Assembly (NCBI RefSeq): GCF_020687685.1
Contig: NZ_JAJEWM010000002.1
Coordinates: 296,273-360,272 of the forward strand
Length of the DNA stretch: 64,000 bases
Reading direction: 5' to 3'
Origin: Tessaracoccus sp. OS52
GTDB lineage: Bacteria; Actinomycetota; Actinomycetes; Propionibacteriales; Propionibacteriaceae
Shown: positions 1-8,058 of the stretch, piece by piece
Layout: every line of letters starts with the position of its first letter
Numbering within the stretch: position 1 is the stretch's first letter
Translations under genes and position numbers: made by a program
Notes under the pieces: generated by a model
What the model saw: only the letters and a program-made list of their open reading frames with translations
Database searches by the model: none
What the model was told of the DNA's origin: nothing

Positions 1-860
1 GGTTCACCAGCGTTGTTCGTTGCGACCAGCGCTGCAAGGCTGGTGTCGAGCAACAACGCTGGTGAATCGTCGGAGGTGAGCGTCGCACACCGCCGACGAG
101 TGCGGCGCGCTGGACCGTCGTGTGACCGCGAGCCCCCAGGTATCGCCGGTGACCACCAGCGTTTGTGCGGGTTCACCAGCGCTTGCTCGGGTTTACCTGC
201 GTTTTTCGTTGCGACCAGCGCTGCAAGGCTGGTGTCGAGCAACAACGCTGGTGAATCGTCGGGGGTGAGCGTCGCACACCGCCGACGAGTGCGGCGCGCT
301 GGACCGTCGTGTGACCGCGAGCCCCAGAAACCGCCGTGACCACCAGCGTTTGCTCGGGTTCACCAGCGCTTGCTCGGGTTTACCGGCGTTGTTCGTTGCG
401 ACCAGCGCTGCAAGGCTGGTGTCGAGCAACAACGCTGGTCAATCGTCGGGCGTGAGCGCTGTCCACCGCCGACGAGGGCGGTGCGCTGGATCGTGGTGTG
501 ATCGCGAGCCCCCAGGTATCGCTGGTGACCACCGGCGTTTGTGCGGGTTCACCAGCGCTTGCTCGGGTTTACCGGCGTTGTTCGTTTCGACCAGCGCTGC
601 AAGGCTGGTGTCGAGCAACAACGCTGGTGAATCGTCGGAGGTGAGCATCGCACACTGCCGACTAGGGCGGTGCGCTGGACCGTCGTCTGACCGCGATCCC
701 CCAGGTATCGCTGGTGACCACCAGCGTTGTGCGGGTTCACCAGCGCTTGCTCGGGTTTACCAGCGTTGTGCGGGTTCACCAGCGCTTGCTCGGGTTTACC
801 GGCGTTGTTCGTTGCGACCGGTGCTGCAAGGCTGGTGTCGAGCAACAACGCTGGTGAATC
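1..860. repeat. Tandem array of ~189-bp hairpin-bearing repeats
   Basis: The segment TTCGTTGCGACCAGCGCTGC (or a close variant) recurs at 16, 205, 392, 581 and 808, so unit lengths are 189, 187, 189 and 227; the long unit contains an extra ~38-bp internal duplication near 740-790. Each unit holds a nested inverted repeat: CCAGCGTTGTT pairs with AACAACGCTGG and, inside it, GACCAGC pairs with GCTGGTGTC, around a short loop. The first unit is cut by the window edge, so the array is probably longer. Open frames run through it only because 189 is divisible by three; the 187- and 227-bp units break them and there is no gene-like start. I see no gene in 1-954. Function unknown. Confidence 0.9.
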
Positions 861-954
861 GCCGAACGGAGGTGTCTTCCAACATGACGTGAGCCCCGCC
901 CACCGCTACTGCGAAGGTGTTGACGCACGCGGCCAGCGGGGCTTGACTGTGCGA

Positions 955-1914
955 ATGCGACGCGTGCTGGTGCTGGGTGGAACGGCGTGGCTGGGGGGTG
1001 AGATCGCTCGCCAAGCCCTGGCAGCCGACACCGAGGTGGTCTGCCTCGCGCGGGGTCGGTCCGGATCGACGCCCGACGGTGTCCGGTTCGTCCGTGCCGA
1101 CCGGACCGAGCCCCATGCCTACAGCCAGCTCGACGGTGACTGGGACGACGTCGTCGAGCTGAGCTTCGAGCGCACCATGGTGGAGTCGGCACTCGACGCG
1201 TTGGCCCACCGGGCACGCCACTGGACGTTGGTCTCGACGATGTCGGTATACCTCCGCAACGACGAGCCGGGCGCCGACGAATCGGCCGAACTCCTCCAAC
1301 CCGATGACCCGGAGGACTACGGCAAGGCAAAGGTGGCCGCCGAGCGCTTGTCCGTTTCGCGGCTGGGAGACCGCCTGTTGAGCGCGCGGGCGGGGCTCAT
1401 CGTCGGGCCCGGGGATCCGAGCGACCGGTTCGGCTACTGGCCCGGCCGGCTGCATCGGGGCGGCCGCGTGCTGGCGCCGCCGATCGAGGGTCGGTGCGTG
1501 CAGGTGATCGACGTCGCCGACCTCGCCGGGTGGATTGTCGACGCCGGGCGCCGGGGCATGTCAGGAGTGTTCAATGCGGTGGGGGATTCACAGGATTTCA
1601 GTGAGTTCCTCGCCCTGACGCGTGCCGTCACCGGGTTCGACGGCGACCTCGTCACTGCCGACGACGACTGGCTGGTCGCGCACGATGTGAACTGCTGGGC
1701 CGGCCCGAGGTCGCTGCCGCTGTGGCTGCCGCCGTCATTCAGGGGCTTCTCGCAAAGGAGCAACGCCGCCTTCCGGGCGAGCGGCGCGACCCTGCGGCCG
1801 ATGCGCGAGACACTCGAGCGCGTCCTGGCCGACGAGGTGGCCCGCGGGGTCGAGCGCCCACGTCGCTCCGGGCTCAGCCCTGAGGAAGAGGCCGAGCTCC
1901 TCGCTTCCCTGTGA
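955..1914 (+). CDS. NAD-dependent epimerase/dehydratase family protein (extended SDR-like)
   Basis: 319 aa. The N-terminus (residues 1-12) has an extended-SDR Rossmann loop, VLVLGGTAWLG, followed by a short cofactor strand (VVCLARG) and a D-rich region. STMSVY near residue 98 and DYGKAKVAAE near 121 correspond to the catalytic Ser and the YxxxK motif. It resembles reductase/epimerase-like proteins with unknown small-molecule substrates rather than a named sugar-nucleotide epimerase. The ATG at 955 is chosen because it sits directly before the Rossmann strand; a GTG at 949 is also in frame. Upstream frame belongs to the tandem-repeat array and is not credible coding sequence. Monocistronic as far as visible. 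Confidence 0.8.
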   Translation: MRRVLVLGGTAWLGGEIARQALAADTEVVCLARGRSGSTPDGVRFVRADRTEPHAYSQLDGDWDDVVELSFERTMVESALDALAHRARHWTLVSTMSVYLRNDEPGADESAELLQPDDPEDYGKAKVAAERLSVSRLGDRLLSARAGLIVGPGDPSDRFGYWPGRLHRGGRVLAPPIEGRCVQVIDVADLAGWIVDAGRRGMSGVFNAVGDSQDFSEFLALTRAVTGFDGDLVTADDDWLVAHDVNCWAGPRSLPLWLPPSFRGFSQRSNAAFRASGATLRPMRETLERVLADEVARGVERPRRSGLSPEEEAELLASL

Positions 1915-2106
1915 CCCACCTCGAAGTACTCCCAGGGCATCACGTCCCGGGCGGCACCAACAAGGGAACCCGGTCGTGGACCGACGGCGTGGGGGCAGGC
2001 AGGCACGGCGAGTGGGCGGGGTGCCGGCGCGCGCGGTGGGGGTTTCGTTGCAAATCACCAACAAGGAACCCCCGATCTGCGTGTGACCCAGGGAAGGGGG
2101 TGAGGG

Positions 2107-2607
2107 TCAGCTCTCGGCGAGGACGTCCTTCATCGCCTCGGGACCCCAGGTCAGGATCTGGGCATTGGGGAAGGCCGTGAACAGGACGGCGTTGCCGTGG
2201 CCGACGAACACCTTGCCACCCGGCACTTCCGCGTGGACCTCGTAGCCCGCTTCGGCAGCGCTGGACTCCACCATCTCGAACACGGCGGCCGGGTCCTCGT
2301 CGGCGATCATGATGACCGACGGCTGCGCCTGCGTCACCAATGAGTCCTCCGGGATCCGGATCCCGGTGGGAATCTCCATCTCCATCATGTTGGCGGTGAT
2401 CGTCTCCGTCGACACCTCACCCTCGAACGCCTCGCCGCTGGACTCGTCGCCGGGTTCGGCGGGTGCGGCGGGCTGTGAAGTGCCTGTCTGTTCGCTGCTC
2501 ACCGGCGCGGGCGCCTGTGGGTCGTCGGTCCCGCAGGCGGTCATGAGGGTGGTCGCGGCGAGGCCGAGGAGCCACGCGGCCAGGATCTTGTTCTTGCGGC
2601 TGGGCAT
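2107..2607 (-). CDS. Putative lipoprotein, function unknown
   Basis: 166 aa. A basic start (MPSRKNK) precedes a hydrophobic stretch and a lipobox LMTAC at residues 21-25, so the mature protein should be lipid-anchored at Cys25. The next ~45 residues are Pro/Ala/Ser/Glu-rich and probably flexible. The C-terminal ~100 residues look globular, and I do not recognise the domain. No Shine-Dalgarno is visible; TAGGAT lies 6 nt before the ATG, suggesting a leaderless mRNA. Divergent from the kinase gene at 2651. Confidence 0.8.
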   Translation of the reverse strand: MPSRKNKILAAWLLGLAATTLMTACGTDDPQAPAPVSSEQTGTSQPAAPAEPGDESSGEAFEGEVSTETITANMMEMEIPTGIRIPEDSLVTQAQPSVIMIADEDPAAVFEMVESSAAEAGYEVHAEVPGGKVFVGHGNAVLFTAFPNAQILTWGPEAMKDVLAES

Positions 2608-2613
2608 GGGCCA

Positions 2614-2643
2614 ATCCTATGCGCCGCCCACGCGCACTACGCT
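2614..2643. promoter_or_regulatory. Back-to-back leaderless promoters
   Basis: The 43-bp gap between divergent start codons has a TANNNT -10 element on each strand. On the minus strand TAGGAT (2614-2619) ends 6 nt before the ATG at 2607. On the plus strand TACGCT (2638-2643) ends 7 nt before the ATG at 2651. Neither gene has a Shine-Dalgarno. This spacing puts the transcription start at or next to the start codon. Inference from motif and spacing only. Confidence 0.55.
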
Positions 2644-2650
2644 GCCCATC

Positions 2651-3283
2651 ATGGAGCAGGTCGCCGACGCCGCCCTGGCCGACCTCATCGGTCGCGCCGA
2701 GGTGCTGGCGGCGTCGCCGTCGCGGAAACTGCTGGGCATCGTCGGCGCCCCGGGGGCCGGGAAGTCCACCGTCGCCGGGGCCATCGTCGAGGCGCTGGGG
2801 GAGCGTGCCGTCCTCGTGCCGATGGACGGGTTCCACCTCGACAACCCCGTGCTCGAGGCGCTGGGCAGCCGCCACCGCAAGGGCGCTCCCGACACCTTCG
2901 ACGTCGAGGGCTACGTCGCACTGCTTCGACGGCTACGCGCCGCGGACCACACCGTCCACGCGCCCAGGTTCGACCGTTCACTGGAACTGGCCATCGGCAG
3001 CGCCATCCCCGTACCGCCCGGCATCCCGCTGGTGGTCACCGAGGGCAACTACCTCCTGCTGGAGGAGGGCGGTTGGGAAGCGGTGCGTCCGGAACTCGAC
3101 GAGGTCTGGTACCTCGACGTCGCATCCCCCGAGCTGCGACGGCGCCTCGTCTCCCGGCGAATGGCCCACGGCGAGACCAGGCAGGCGGCGCGGGCGTGGG
3201 TCGAGAGCGTCGACGAGGCCAATGCGGCGGTCGTGGAACTCAGCCGGGAGCGCGCGGACCTGCGGGTGCGTGTGACGGGGTGA
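2651..3283 (+). CDS. Nucleoside/nucleotide kinase family protein (P-loop small-molecule kinase)
   Basis: 210 aa. Walker A GAPGAGKST at about residues 32-40, then a substrate-side motif PMDGFHLDN and a TFDVEGYV segment, the arrangement of uridine kinase/pantothenate kinase-type kinases and of the FrcK-like kinases found with sugar transporters. VTEGNYLLL is the Walker B-like strand of this family, and the RRL..RR segment near the end fits a lid. Probably phosphorylates a nucleoside or sugar with ATP in the cytosol; the substrate cannot be read from sequence. It lies 61 bp upstream of a sugar isomerase on the same strand, which leans toward a sugar substrate. The ATG at 2651 lies next to a good leaderless promoter; longer frames upstream run antisense through the lipoprotein gene. 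Confidence 0.85.
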   Translation: MEQVADAALADLIGRAEVLAASPSRKLLGIVGAPGAGKSTVAGAIVEALGERAVLVPMDGFHLDNPVLEALGSRHRKGAPDTFDVEGYVALLRRLRAADHTVHAPRFDRSLELAIGSAIPVPPGIPLVVTEGNYLLLEEGGWEAVRPELDEVWYLDVASPELRRRLVSRRMAHGETRQAARAWVESVDEANAAVVELSRERADLRVRVTG

Positions 3284-3344
3284 GCCGCACGGCGCGGTGC
3301 GTGCGCACTAGGCTCGCTGCCAGACCCGAACGGAAGTTGGCCCC

Positions 3345-4577
3345 ATGACCCCAGGAGATCCCGAGTACCGCAAGGCCGTCCGAGCCGACCTGCTGCGCTT
3401 CGCCGCCGGTTCCCGCCACGAGCACGGCTTCGGCTATCTCGATGTCGGCGGCGCCATCGACGCCGACCGCGCCGTCGAGCTCTACCTCACCTGCCGCATG
3501 ACCCACGTCTTCAGCCTCGGGCTCCTCGCCGGGGAGGAACCGGCGGCGGGCGGGCCGGACGCGGAGCACCTGCGCGAGCTGGTCGACCACGGGGTGGTCG
3601 CCCTGCTGGAGGGGCCGCTGCACGACGTCGAACGCGGCGGTTGGTTCGCCTCGGTCCACCCGGACGGGTCCGTCGACGACGCCAAGCAGGCCTACGCCCA
3701 CGCCTTCGTCGTGCTCGCCGCGAGCAGCGCCGTCGTCGCCGGTGCGGCACGGGCCCCCGAACTGCTCGACCTCGCCCTGCGGGTGCAGTCGGACCACTTC
3801 TGGGACGAGCAGGCCGGCCTGGTCGTCGAGCAGTGGAACGCGGAGTGGAGCGAACTGGACGACTACCGCGGCGTGAACTCCAACATGCACACCGTCGAGG
3901 GCTACCTCGCGGCGGGCGACGTCACGGGCGACGCGACTTGGCACGCGCGGGCCGCACGGATCGCAGGGCGGGTGGCCGAGTGGGCGCGCGGCAACCAGTG
4001 GCGCATCCCGGAGCACTTCACCCCGGACTGGCAGCCGATGCTCGAGCACAACCGGGACCAGCCGGCCCACCCGTTCCAGCCCTACGGCGCCACCGTCGGT
4101 CACGGGCTGGAGTGGGCGCGGCTGCTGGTGGCCGTCAGTGAGACGTTCGCGGGCGCCGCCGACGCCGATGCCCTCAAGCAGGCGGCTCTGGCTCTGACTG
4201 ACCGGGCCGTCGCCGACGGCTGGGCCGCCGACGGTGCCGACGGCTTCGTCTACACCACCGACTGGGACGGCAACCCGGTGGTGCGCGAGCGGATGCACTG
4301 GGTGCTCACCGAGGCCATCGCCACCTCCACCGTGCTCGCGCGGGTGGCGGGCGAGGACCCCCACGCCCGCGACCTCGCGCGTTGGTGGGACTACGCCGAC
4401 GCCCACCTGATCGACCATGAGCACGGCTCCTGGCACCACGAACTCGGGACGGACAACCAGCCGTCGGCGACGACGTGGCCGGGCAAGCCGGACGCCTACC
4501 ACGCCTACCAAGCGGCACTCATCGCCGACGTGCCCACGACGCCGTCGTTCGCCTCCGCGCTGGCGGCCCGTGCCTGA
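3345..4577 (+). CDS. AGE-family sugar epimerase/isomerase
   Basis: 410 aa, the usual length for the N-acylglucosamine 2-epimerase (AGE) family of (alpha/alpha)6-barrel enzymes. Recognisable barrel motifs are YAHAFVVLA (about 122), NSNMHTVEGYLAA (about 180), an EHNRD-HPFQPYG segment (about 230-245) and WPGKPDAYHAYQA near the C-terminus. The histidines in these segments are the general acid/base residues in the family. The pattern is closer to aldose-ketose isomerases (mannose isomerase / YihS type) than to N-acetylglucosamine epimerases. GGAAG precedes the ATG. It sits between the kinase and the NUDIX gene on the same strand and may act with the kinase on a ketose. Assignment of family is firm, substrate is not. 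Confidence 0.88.
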   Translation: MTPGDPEYRKAVRADLLRFAAGSRHEHGFGYLDVGGAIDADRAVELYLTCRMTHVFSLGLLAGEEPAAGGPDAEHLRELVDHGVVALLEGPLHDVERGGWFASVHPDGSVDDAKQAYAHAFVVLAASSAVVAGAARAPELLDLALRVQSDHFWDEQAGLVVEQWNAEWSELDDYRGVNSNMHTVEGYLAAGDVTGDATWHARAARIAGRVAEWARGNQWRIPEHFTPDWQPMLEHNRDQPAHPFQPYGATVGHGLEWARLLVAVSETFAGAADADALKQAALALTDRAVADGWAADGADGFVYTTDWDGNPVVRERMHWVLTEAIATSTVLARVAGEDPHARDLARWWDYADAHLIDHEHGSWHHELGTDNQPSATTWPGKPDAYHAYQAALIADVPTTPSFASALAARA

Positions 4578-4581
4578 GCCG

Positions 4582-5064
4582 ATGCGTGCCCTCATCGGGA
4601 CCCTCGGCTACGTCCGGAGGGGCGATGAGGTACTGCTGGTGCACCGGCAGCGCGCAGGCGACGACCACCTCGGCAAGTACAACGGGCTCGGCGGGAAGCT
4701 GGAGGCGGGCGAGGACGCCGTCGAGTGCCTGTTGAGGGAGTTGCAGGAGGAGGCCGGGATCCGCGCCACGTCGGTGCGACTGCGCGGCACGATCGCCTGG
4801 CCGGGATTCGGGTCCGACGGCTCGGACTGGTTCGGGCTGGTCTTCGTCGTCGACGACTTCGAGGGCGAGCCGCCGGAGCGCAACGACGACGGGCCGCTCG
4901 CGTGGGTGCGGATCGACGATCTGGACACCCTGCCGATGTGGGACGGCGACAGGCACTTCCTCCCGCTCGTCTTCGACGACGACCCGCGCCAGTTCCACGC
5001 CGTGCTGCCGTACCGGGACGGGTCGCTCGTGGTCGAGGGCATCCATGTGACCCGGCTGGGTTGA
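4582..5064 (+). CDS. NUDIX hydrolase (MutT/8-oxo-dGTPase-like)
   Basis: 160 aa. A complete Nudix box, G-x5-E-x7-RELQEEAGI, spans about residues 37-59, giving the metal-binding glutamates. The N-terminal IGTLGYVRRGDEVLLVHR and the C-terminal LPLVFDDDPRQFHAVLPY region resemble 8-oxo-dGTP diphosphatases and their close relatives, which clean oxidised nucleotides from the pool. The ATG at 4582 is 5 bp after the stop of the isomerase gene; a GTG at 4570 in the same frame would overlap that gene by 8 bp, so the two genes are probably translationally linked. Alternative: a NUDIX enzyme acting on another nucleotide or ADP-sugar. Confidence 0.88.
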   Translation: MRALIGTLGYVRRGDEVLLVHRQRAGDDHLGKYNGLGGKLEAGEDAVECLLRELQEEAGIRATSVRLRGTIAWPGFGSDGSDWFGLVFVVDDFEGEPPERNDDGPLAWVRIDDLDTLPMWDGDRHFLPLVFDDDPRQFHAVLPYRDGSLVVEGIHVTRLG

Positions 5065-5175
5065 GTTCTCAGGGACGCTTCAGGGTGCCGATCCATTGTT
5101 TGTGAACCTTTTCGGGACCACACTTGGTCTACGCCATTCAGTCACCCGAGGGTGGCTGGGACAGGAGCACATGCA

Positions 5176-5781
5176 ATGAACGACAACCAGAACTGGGTCG
5201 ATCCGAATGCACCGAAGCCCGAGGACCCGAGGCACCACGACCAGAAGACCAAGGAACAGCTTGAAAAGATGAGCGAGGACGTCCGGGAGAACGCCGAGAA
5301 GTTCGGCGAGGCCGCTCGGAAGCTCGCGCAGGAGACTGGTTACGCCGTCGCTGGTTTCGCCGGCCTGGTGGGTGAGAAGGCCAAGGTCTTCTACGAGGAG
5401 CAGAAGCAGGAGTACGCGCAGACGCACCCGGACGTCGACAAGGACCCCGGCGCGAAGGAGTTCCTGGAGCAGCTGTCGGAGAAGTTGAACAGGTTCGTCG
5501 ATGACCTCACCAAGGGCTTCAAGGACATGGCCGAGCGCGGGCGCGAGACCGTCGAGCGCCAGTCCGGCAAGGGCCCTGACACCACGGGTGCTGCGGGTGC
5601 CGCGGGTGCTGGAGCGGCCGACGCTTCGGGTCCCGAGTCCGGCTCGGGCTACTGGTCCCCGGAGCCCACCCCGGACGCGGACCCCAGCGGCCCCGACTTC
5701 GAGGACGTGAACCTGGTCGAGGAACCGGCCAGCGACAGCGTCGAGGCGGGCGTGGTGGACGAGGAGCGCCACGACCTCTGA
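5176..5781 (+). CDS. Charged helical (coiled-coil) protein, function unknown
   Basis: 201 aa. The N-terminal 20 residues are Asp/Pro/His-rich. Residues ~25-140 are Lys/Glu/Ala-rich and predicted helical/coiled coil, with one moderately hydrophobic patch (GYAVAGFAGLVG). The C-terminal ~60 residues are a Gly/Ala then acidic low-complexity tail. No signal peptide or enzymatic motif. AGGAG at 5163-5167 fixes the ATG at 5176 over the upstream in-frame start. The composition resembles the helical stress/envelope proteins encoded just downstream at 6994-9358. I do not recognise a family. Confidence 0.75.
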   Translation: MNDNQNWVDPNAPKPEDPRHHDQKTKEQLEKMSEDVRENAEKFGEAARKLAQETGYAVAGFAGLVGEKAKVFYEEQKQEYAQTHPDVDKDPGAKEFLEQLSEKLNRFVDDLTKGFKDMAERGRETVERQSGKGPDTTGAAGAAGAGAADASGPESGSGYWSPEPTPDADPSGPDFEDVNLVEEPASDSVEAGVVDEERHDL

Positions 5782-5798
5782 GCCGACACCCAGCTGGG

Positions 5799-5854
5799 CG
5801 AGTAACCGGCGAGGAACGAGGGTTGGGTCACCCTCTCGTTCCTCGCCTTACTCG
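5799..5854. terminator. Bidirectional hairpin terminator made from a dispersed repeat
   Basis: CGAGTAA-CC-GGCGAGGAACGAG is mirrored by CTCGTTCCTCGCC-TTACTCG around a ~10-nt loop, lying between convergent genes that end at 5781 and 5868. There is no clear U tract. The stem sequence (CTCGTTCCTCGCC, CTCGATCAGCGG) belongs to the same family as the repeats at 16274-16319 and 63780-63954, so a repeat copy seems to serve as the terminator. Confidence 0.6.
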
Positions 5855-5867
5855 ATCAGCGGAGCGC

Positions 5868-6881
5868 TCAGGACAACGGGGTCCGGGCGTGCTCCACGAG
5901 CCGGTCGAAACCGGAGTCCAGCTCGGCATTGACGTTCTGCGCCTCGGGATGCGCGTCGAACCAGGCGATCTGCTCGTGCGCCCCTTGGTCATAGGTGATG
6001 CTGGGGCTGAACTCCGGCACGAGCGCCTTCAGCTTCGAGCAGTCGAACACCATCGAGTGCGACTTGTCACCCAGCAGCCCGGGGCCGACGTCGGGGAGCG
6101 CCTTCGCGATCGTCTCCGACGCCACGTGGACCAACTGGGGCGCGGCGACCCCGGCCGCTTTGGCGAGCCACGTGTAGATCTGGTTCCAGGTCGGGGCGTG
6201 GTCGCTCATGATGTGGAACGTGTCGCCCACCGCGAACGGGTTGCCCAGAAGGCCCACGAACCCGACGGCGAAGTCGTCGGTGTGCGTGACGGTCCACCGG
6301 GTGGTGCCGTCGCCGTGCACGACCACGGGTTTCCCGGCCCGCAACCTGGCGACGTCGGTCCAGCCTCCGGTGGTGGTCGGGCGAGTCTCGTCGTAGGTGT
6401 GCGACGGCCGGACGATCGTCGCGGGGAAACCGTTGTCGCGGTACTCGCGCACCAGCAGGTCCTCGCAGGCGATCTTGTCGCGGGAGTACTTCCAGAAGGG
6501 GTTGCGCAGGGGGGTCGACTCGGTGACGGGCACCCGGGACGGCGGCTTCTGGTAGGCCGACGCCGTCGAGATGAAGACGTACTGGCCGGTGCGGCCGCTG
6601 AAGCGCGCGACGTCGCGGGCGACGAAGTCCGGCTGGAAGGCCAGGAACTGGGCGACGACGTCGAACTCGCGTCCGGCGAGGGCGTCGTCGACGGCCCGGT
6701 CGTCATGCACATCGGCCACCAGGGACTCCACTTCCGCGGGGAGCGGATGCTTGGAGGACTGGCCGCGGTTGAGGACCGTCACGCGATGTCCGAGCGCGAC
6801 GGCGCGCTCAACGCTCGCGTGGCTGATGGTGCCGCTGCCGCCGATGAAGAGGATTTCCTGCCGATTCCGGATGGTTGCCAT
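5868..6881 (-). CDS. NAD-dependent epimerase/reductase (SDR superfamily)
   Basis: 337 aa. ILFIGGSGTIS at about residues 10-20 is the nucleotide-binding loop, with a CxL-type second strand RVTVLNRG. FISTASAYQK (about 108) and YSRDKIACE (about 140) supply the catalytic Ser and the YxxxK pair, and TIVRPSHTYDE is typical of extended SDRs related to NAD-dependent epimerases and isoflavone-reductase-like enzymes. SDR family membership is clear, but the substrate is not. The ATG at 6881 is selected because it immediately precedes the Rossmann motif; the much longer open frame to 7445 runs antisense through the next gene. Convergent with 5176-5781. Confidence 0.85.
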   Translation of the reverse strand: MATIRNRQEILFIGGSGTISHASVERAVALGHRVTVLNRGQSSKHPLPAEVESLVADVHDDRAVDDALAGREFDVVAQFLAFQPDFVARDVARFSGRTGQYVFISTASAYQKPPSRVPVTESTPLRNPFWKYSRDKIACEDLLVREYRDNGFPATIVRPSHTYDETRPTTTGGWTDVARLRAGKPVVVHGDGTTRWTVTHTDDFAVGFVGLLGNPFAVGDTFHIMSDHAPTWNQIYTWLAKAAGVAAPQLVHVASETIAKALPDVGPGLLGDKSHSMVFDCSKLKALVPEFSPSITYDQGAHEQIAWFDAHPEAQNVNAELDSGFDRLVEHARTPLS

Positions 6882-6993
6882 GGCCCCATCCTTGCCGAAC
6901 ACGGGTTTTCCAGTAACCCGATCTGGTGAACCTGTGGTGATTACCATGATTCGCCTACGGGTGCAAATCGCGCCCCGAGGTATGGAGGACACC

Positions 6994-8058
6994 ATGACGT
7001 ACCCCGACGAAGGGCCCTTCGAGGGCTCACGCGAGCAGGACCGTCCGGACTTCACCACGACCCCAAGGACGCCTGGCGAGTCACAATCCGCCAGCTTTTC
7101 GACCGTTCCAGCAGGACAGTCAGGCTCGACCACGGACCAGACCAAGGAAGTAGCAAGCCATACCGGTGATCGCGCGAAGGACGTCGCAGGAACCGCAAAG
7201 CAGGAGGCGGGTGCGGTGAAGGACACCGCGGTCGAGGCCGGCTCCCACGTGGTGGAGTCCGCGAAGTCGGAGGCCGCGGGCGTGATGGAGGAGGCGAAGT
7301 ACGAGAGTCGTCGTGTCTTCGATGAGGGGATGCGGGAACTCCGCGTCCAGGCCGGCAACGGCCAGAACCAGCTCACCGGGTTCGTGCGTTCCCTGAGCGG
7401 GGAACTGGGCTCAATGGGCAACTCGACCGACCAGTCCGGCCCCATGGTCGACCTGGTCAGGTCGCTGGAACGTTATGGTCGCGACACGGCCGACTGGCTC
7501 GAGCACAACGAGCCCGAGGAGGTTCTCGATTCCGTCCGGCGGTACGCGGCCCGCAAGCCATGGGCGTTCCTGGCCATCTCGGCCGGCGTCGGATTCGTCG
7601 GTGCTCGCCTCGTCAGGGGCCTCCAGGGTGCCAAGTCCGACGAGGACGACCGCCGCTCGGCGTCGCGTCGCTACGACTCACCCGCTCGTGCCTCGTACTC
7701 GAGCGGTGCAGGAACAGCGCCGGGCACCTATGGCACCGGCTCCCGCGCCACCGGAGCAACGGGTGGCGCCTACCCCTCGCAGTCTGCTGGGACCGGTGGA
7801 GCCGCGCAGTACCCGTCCCAGCCGGCAACCGGCCCGGGTGGCGCCGGGCAGTACCCCTCCCAGCCGACCACCGGTAGCGGTGGCGCAGGGCAGTACCCGT
7901 CCCAGCCGTCCTCGGGTTCGGGCTACGTGGAGGGTTACCCGCCGCCCAGCGGGGGCGCCTCCGGTGGCGCAACGACGCAGAACCCGATGCCCGGACAGGG
8001 CTACCCGCCCTCCTCACCGCAGGGCGGCCAGGGCACCCGGCATGAGGACCTGCGATGA
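6994..8058 (+). CDS. Envelope-associated protein with helical core, one membrane segment and Gly/Tyr/Pro-rich tail
   Basis: 354 aa. Residues ~40-130 are Ala/Lys/Glu-rich and helical, like apolipoprotein- or LEA-like repeats. WAFLAISAGVGFVGARLV near residue 190 is the only strong membrane segment. The C-terminal third is low complexity and carries a GQYPSQP motif three times on a 42-bp DNA repeat (7807, 7849, 7891). GGAGG at 6985-6989 supports the ATG at 6994. Its stop overlaps the start of the Holin-X-like gene (ATGA), so the three genes 6994-9358 form one operon. Function unknown; an envelope-stress role is inference from its partners. Confidence 0.78.
   Translation: MTYPDEGPFEGSREQDRPDFTTTPRTPGESQSASFSTVPAGQSGSTTDQTKEVASHTGDRAKDVAGTAKQEAGAVKDTAVEAGSHVVESAKSEAAGVMEEAKYESRRVFDEGMRELRVQAGNGQNQLTGFVRSLSGELGSMGNSTDQSGPMVDLVRSLERYGRDTADWLEHNEPEEVLDSVRRYAARKPWAFLAISAGVGFVGARLVRGLQGAKSDEDDRRSASRRYDSPARASYSSGAGTAPGTYGTGSRATGATGGAYPSQSAGTGGAAQYPSQPATGPGGAGQYPSQPTTGSGGAGQYPSQPSSGSGYVEGYPPPSGGASGGATTQNPMPGQGYPPSSPQGGQGTRHEDLR
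7807..7908. repeat. 42-bp coding tandem repeat
   Basis: CAGTACCC(G/C)TCCCAGCCG starts at 7807, 7849 and 7891, each copy 42 bp apart and in frame. It encodes the repeated QYPSQP blocks of the 6994-8058 protein tail. Copy number may vary between strains. Confidence 0.8.

Noticed and set aside
1..860. CRISPR array at the left edge
   Set aside because: Repeat units are long and identical throughout, with no short repeat/unique spacer alternation and no cas genes.
13..892. Open frames on both strands across the 189-bp repeats (up to 193 residues)
   Set aside because: They exist because the unit length is divisible by three; unit length changes break them, there is no ribosome-binding site and no protein-like composition.
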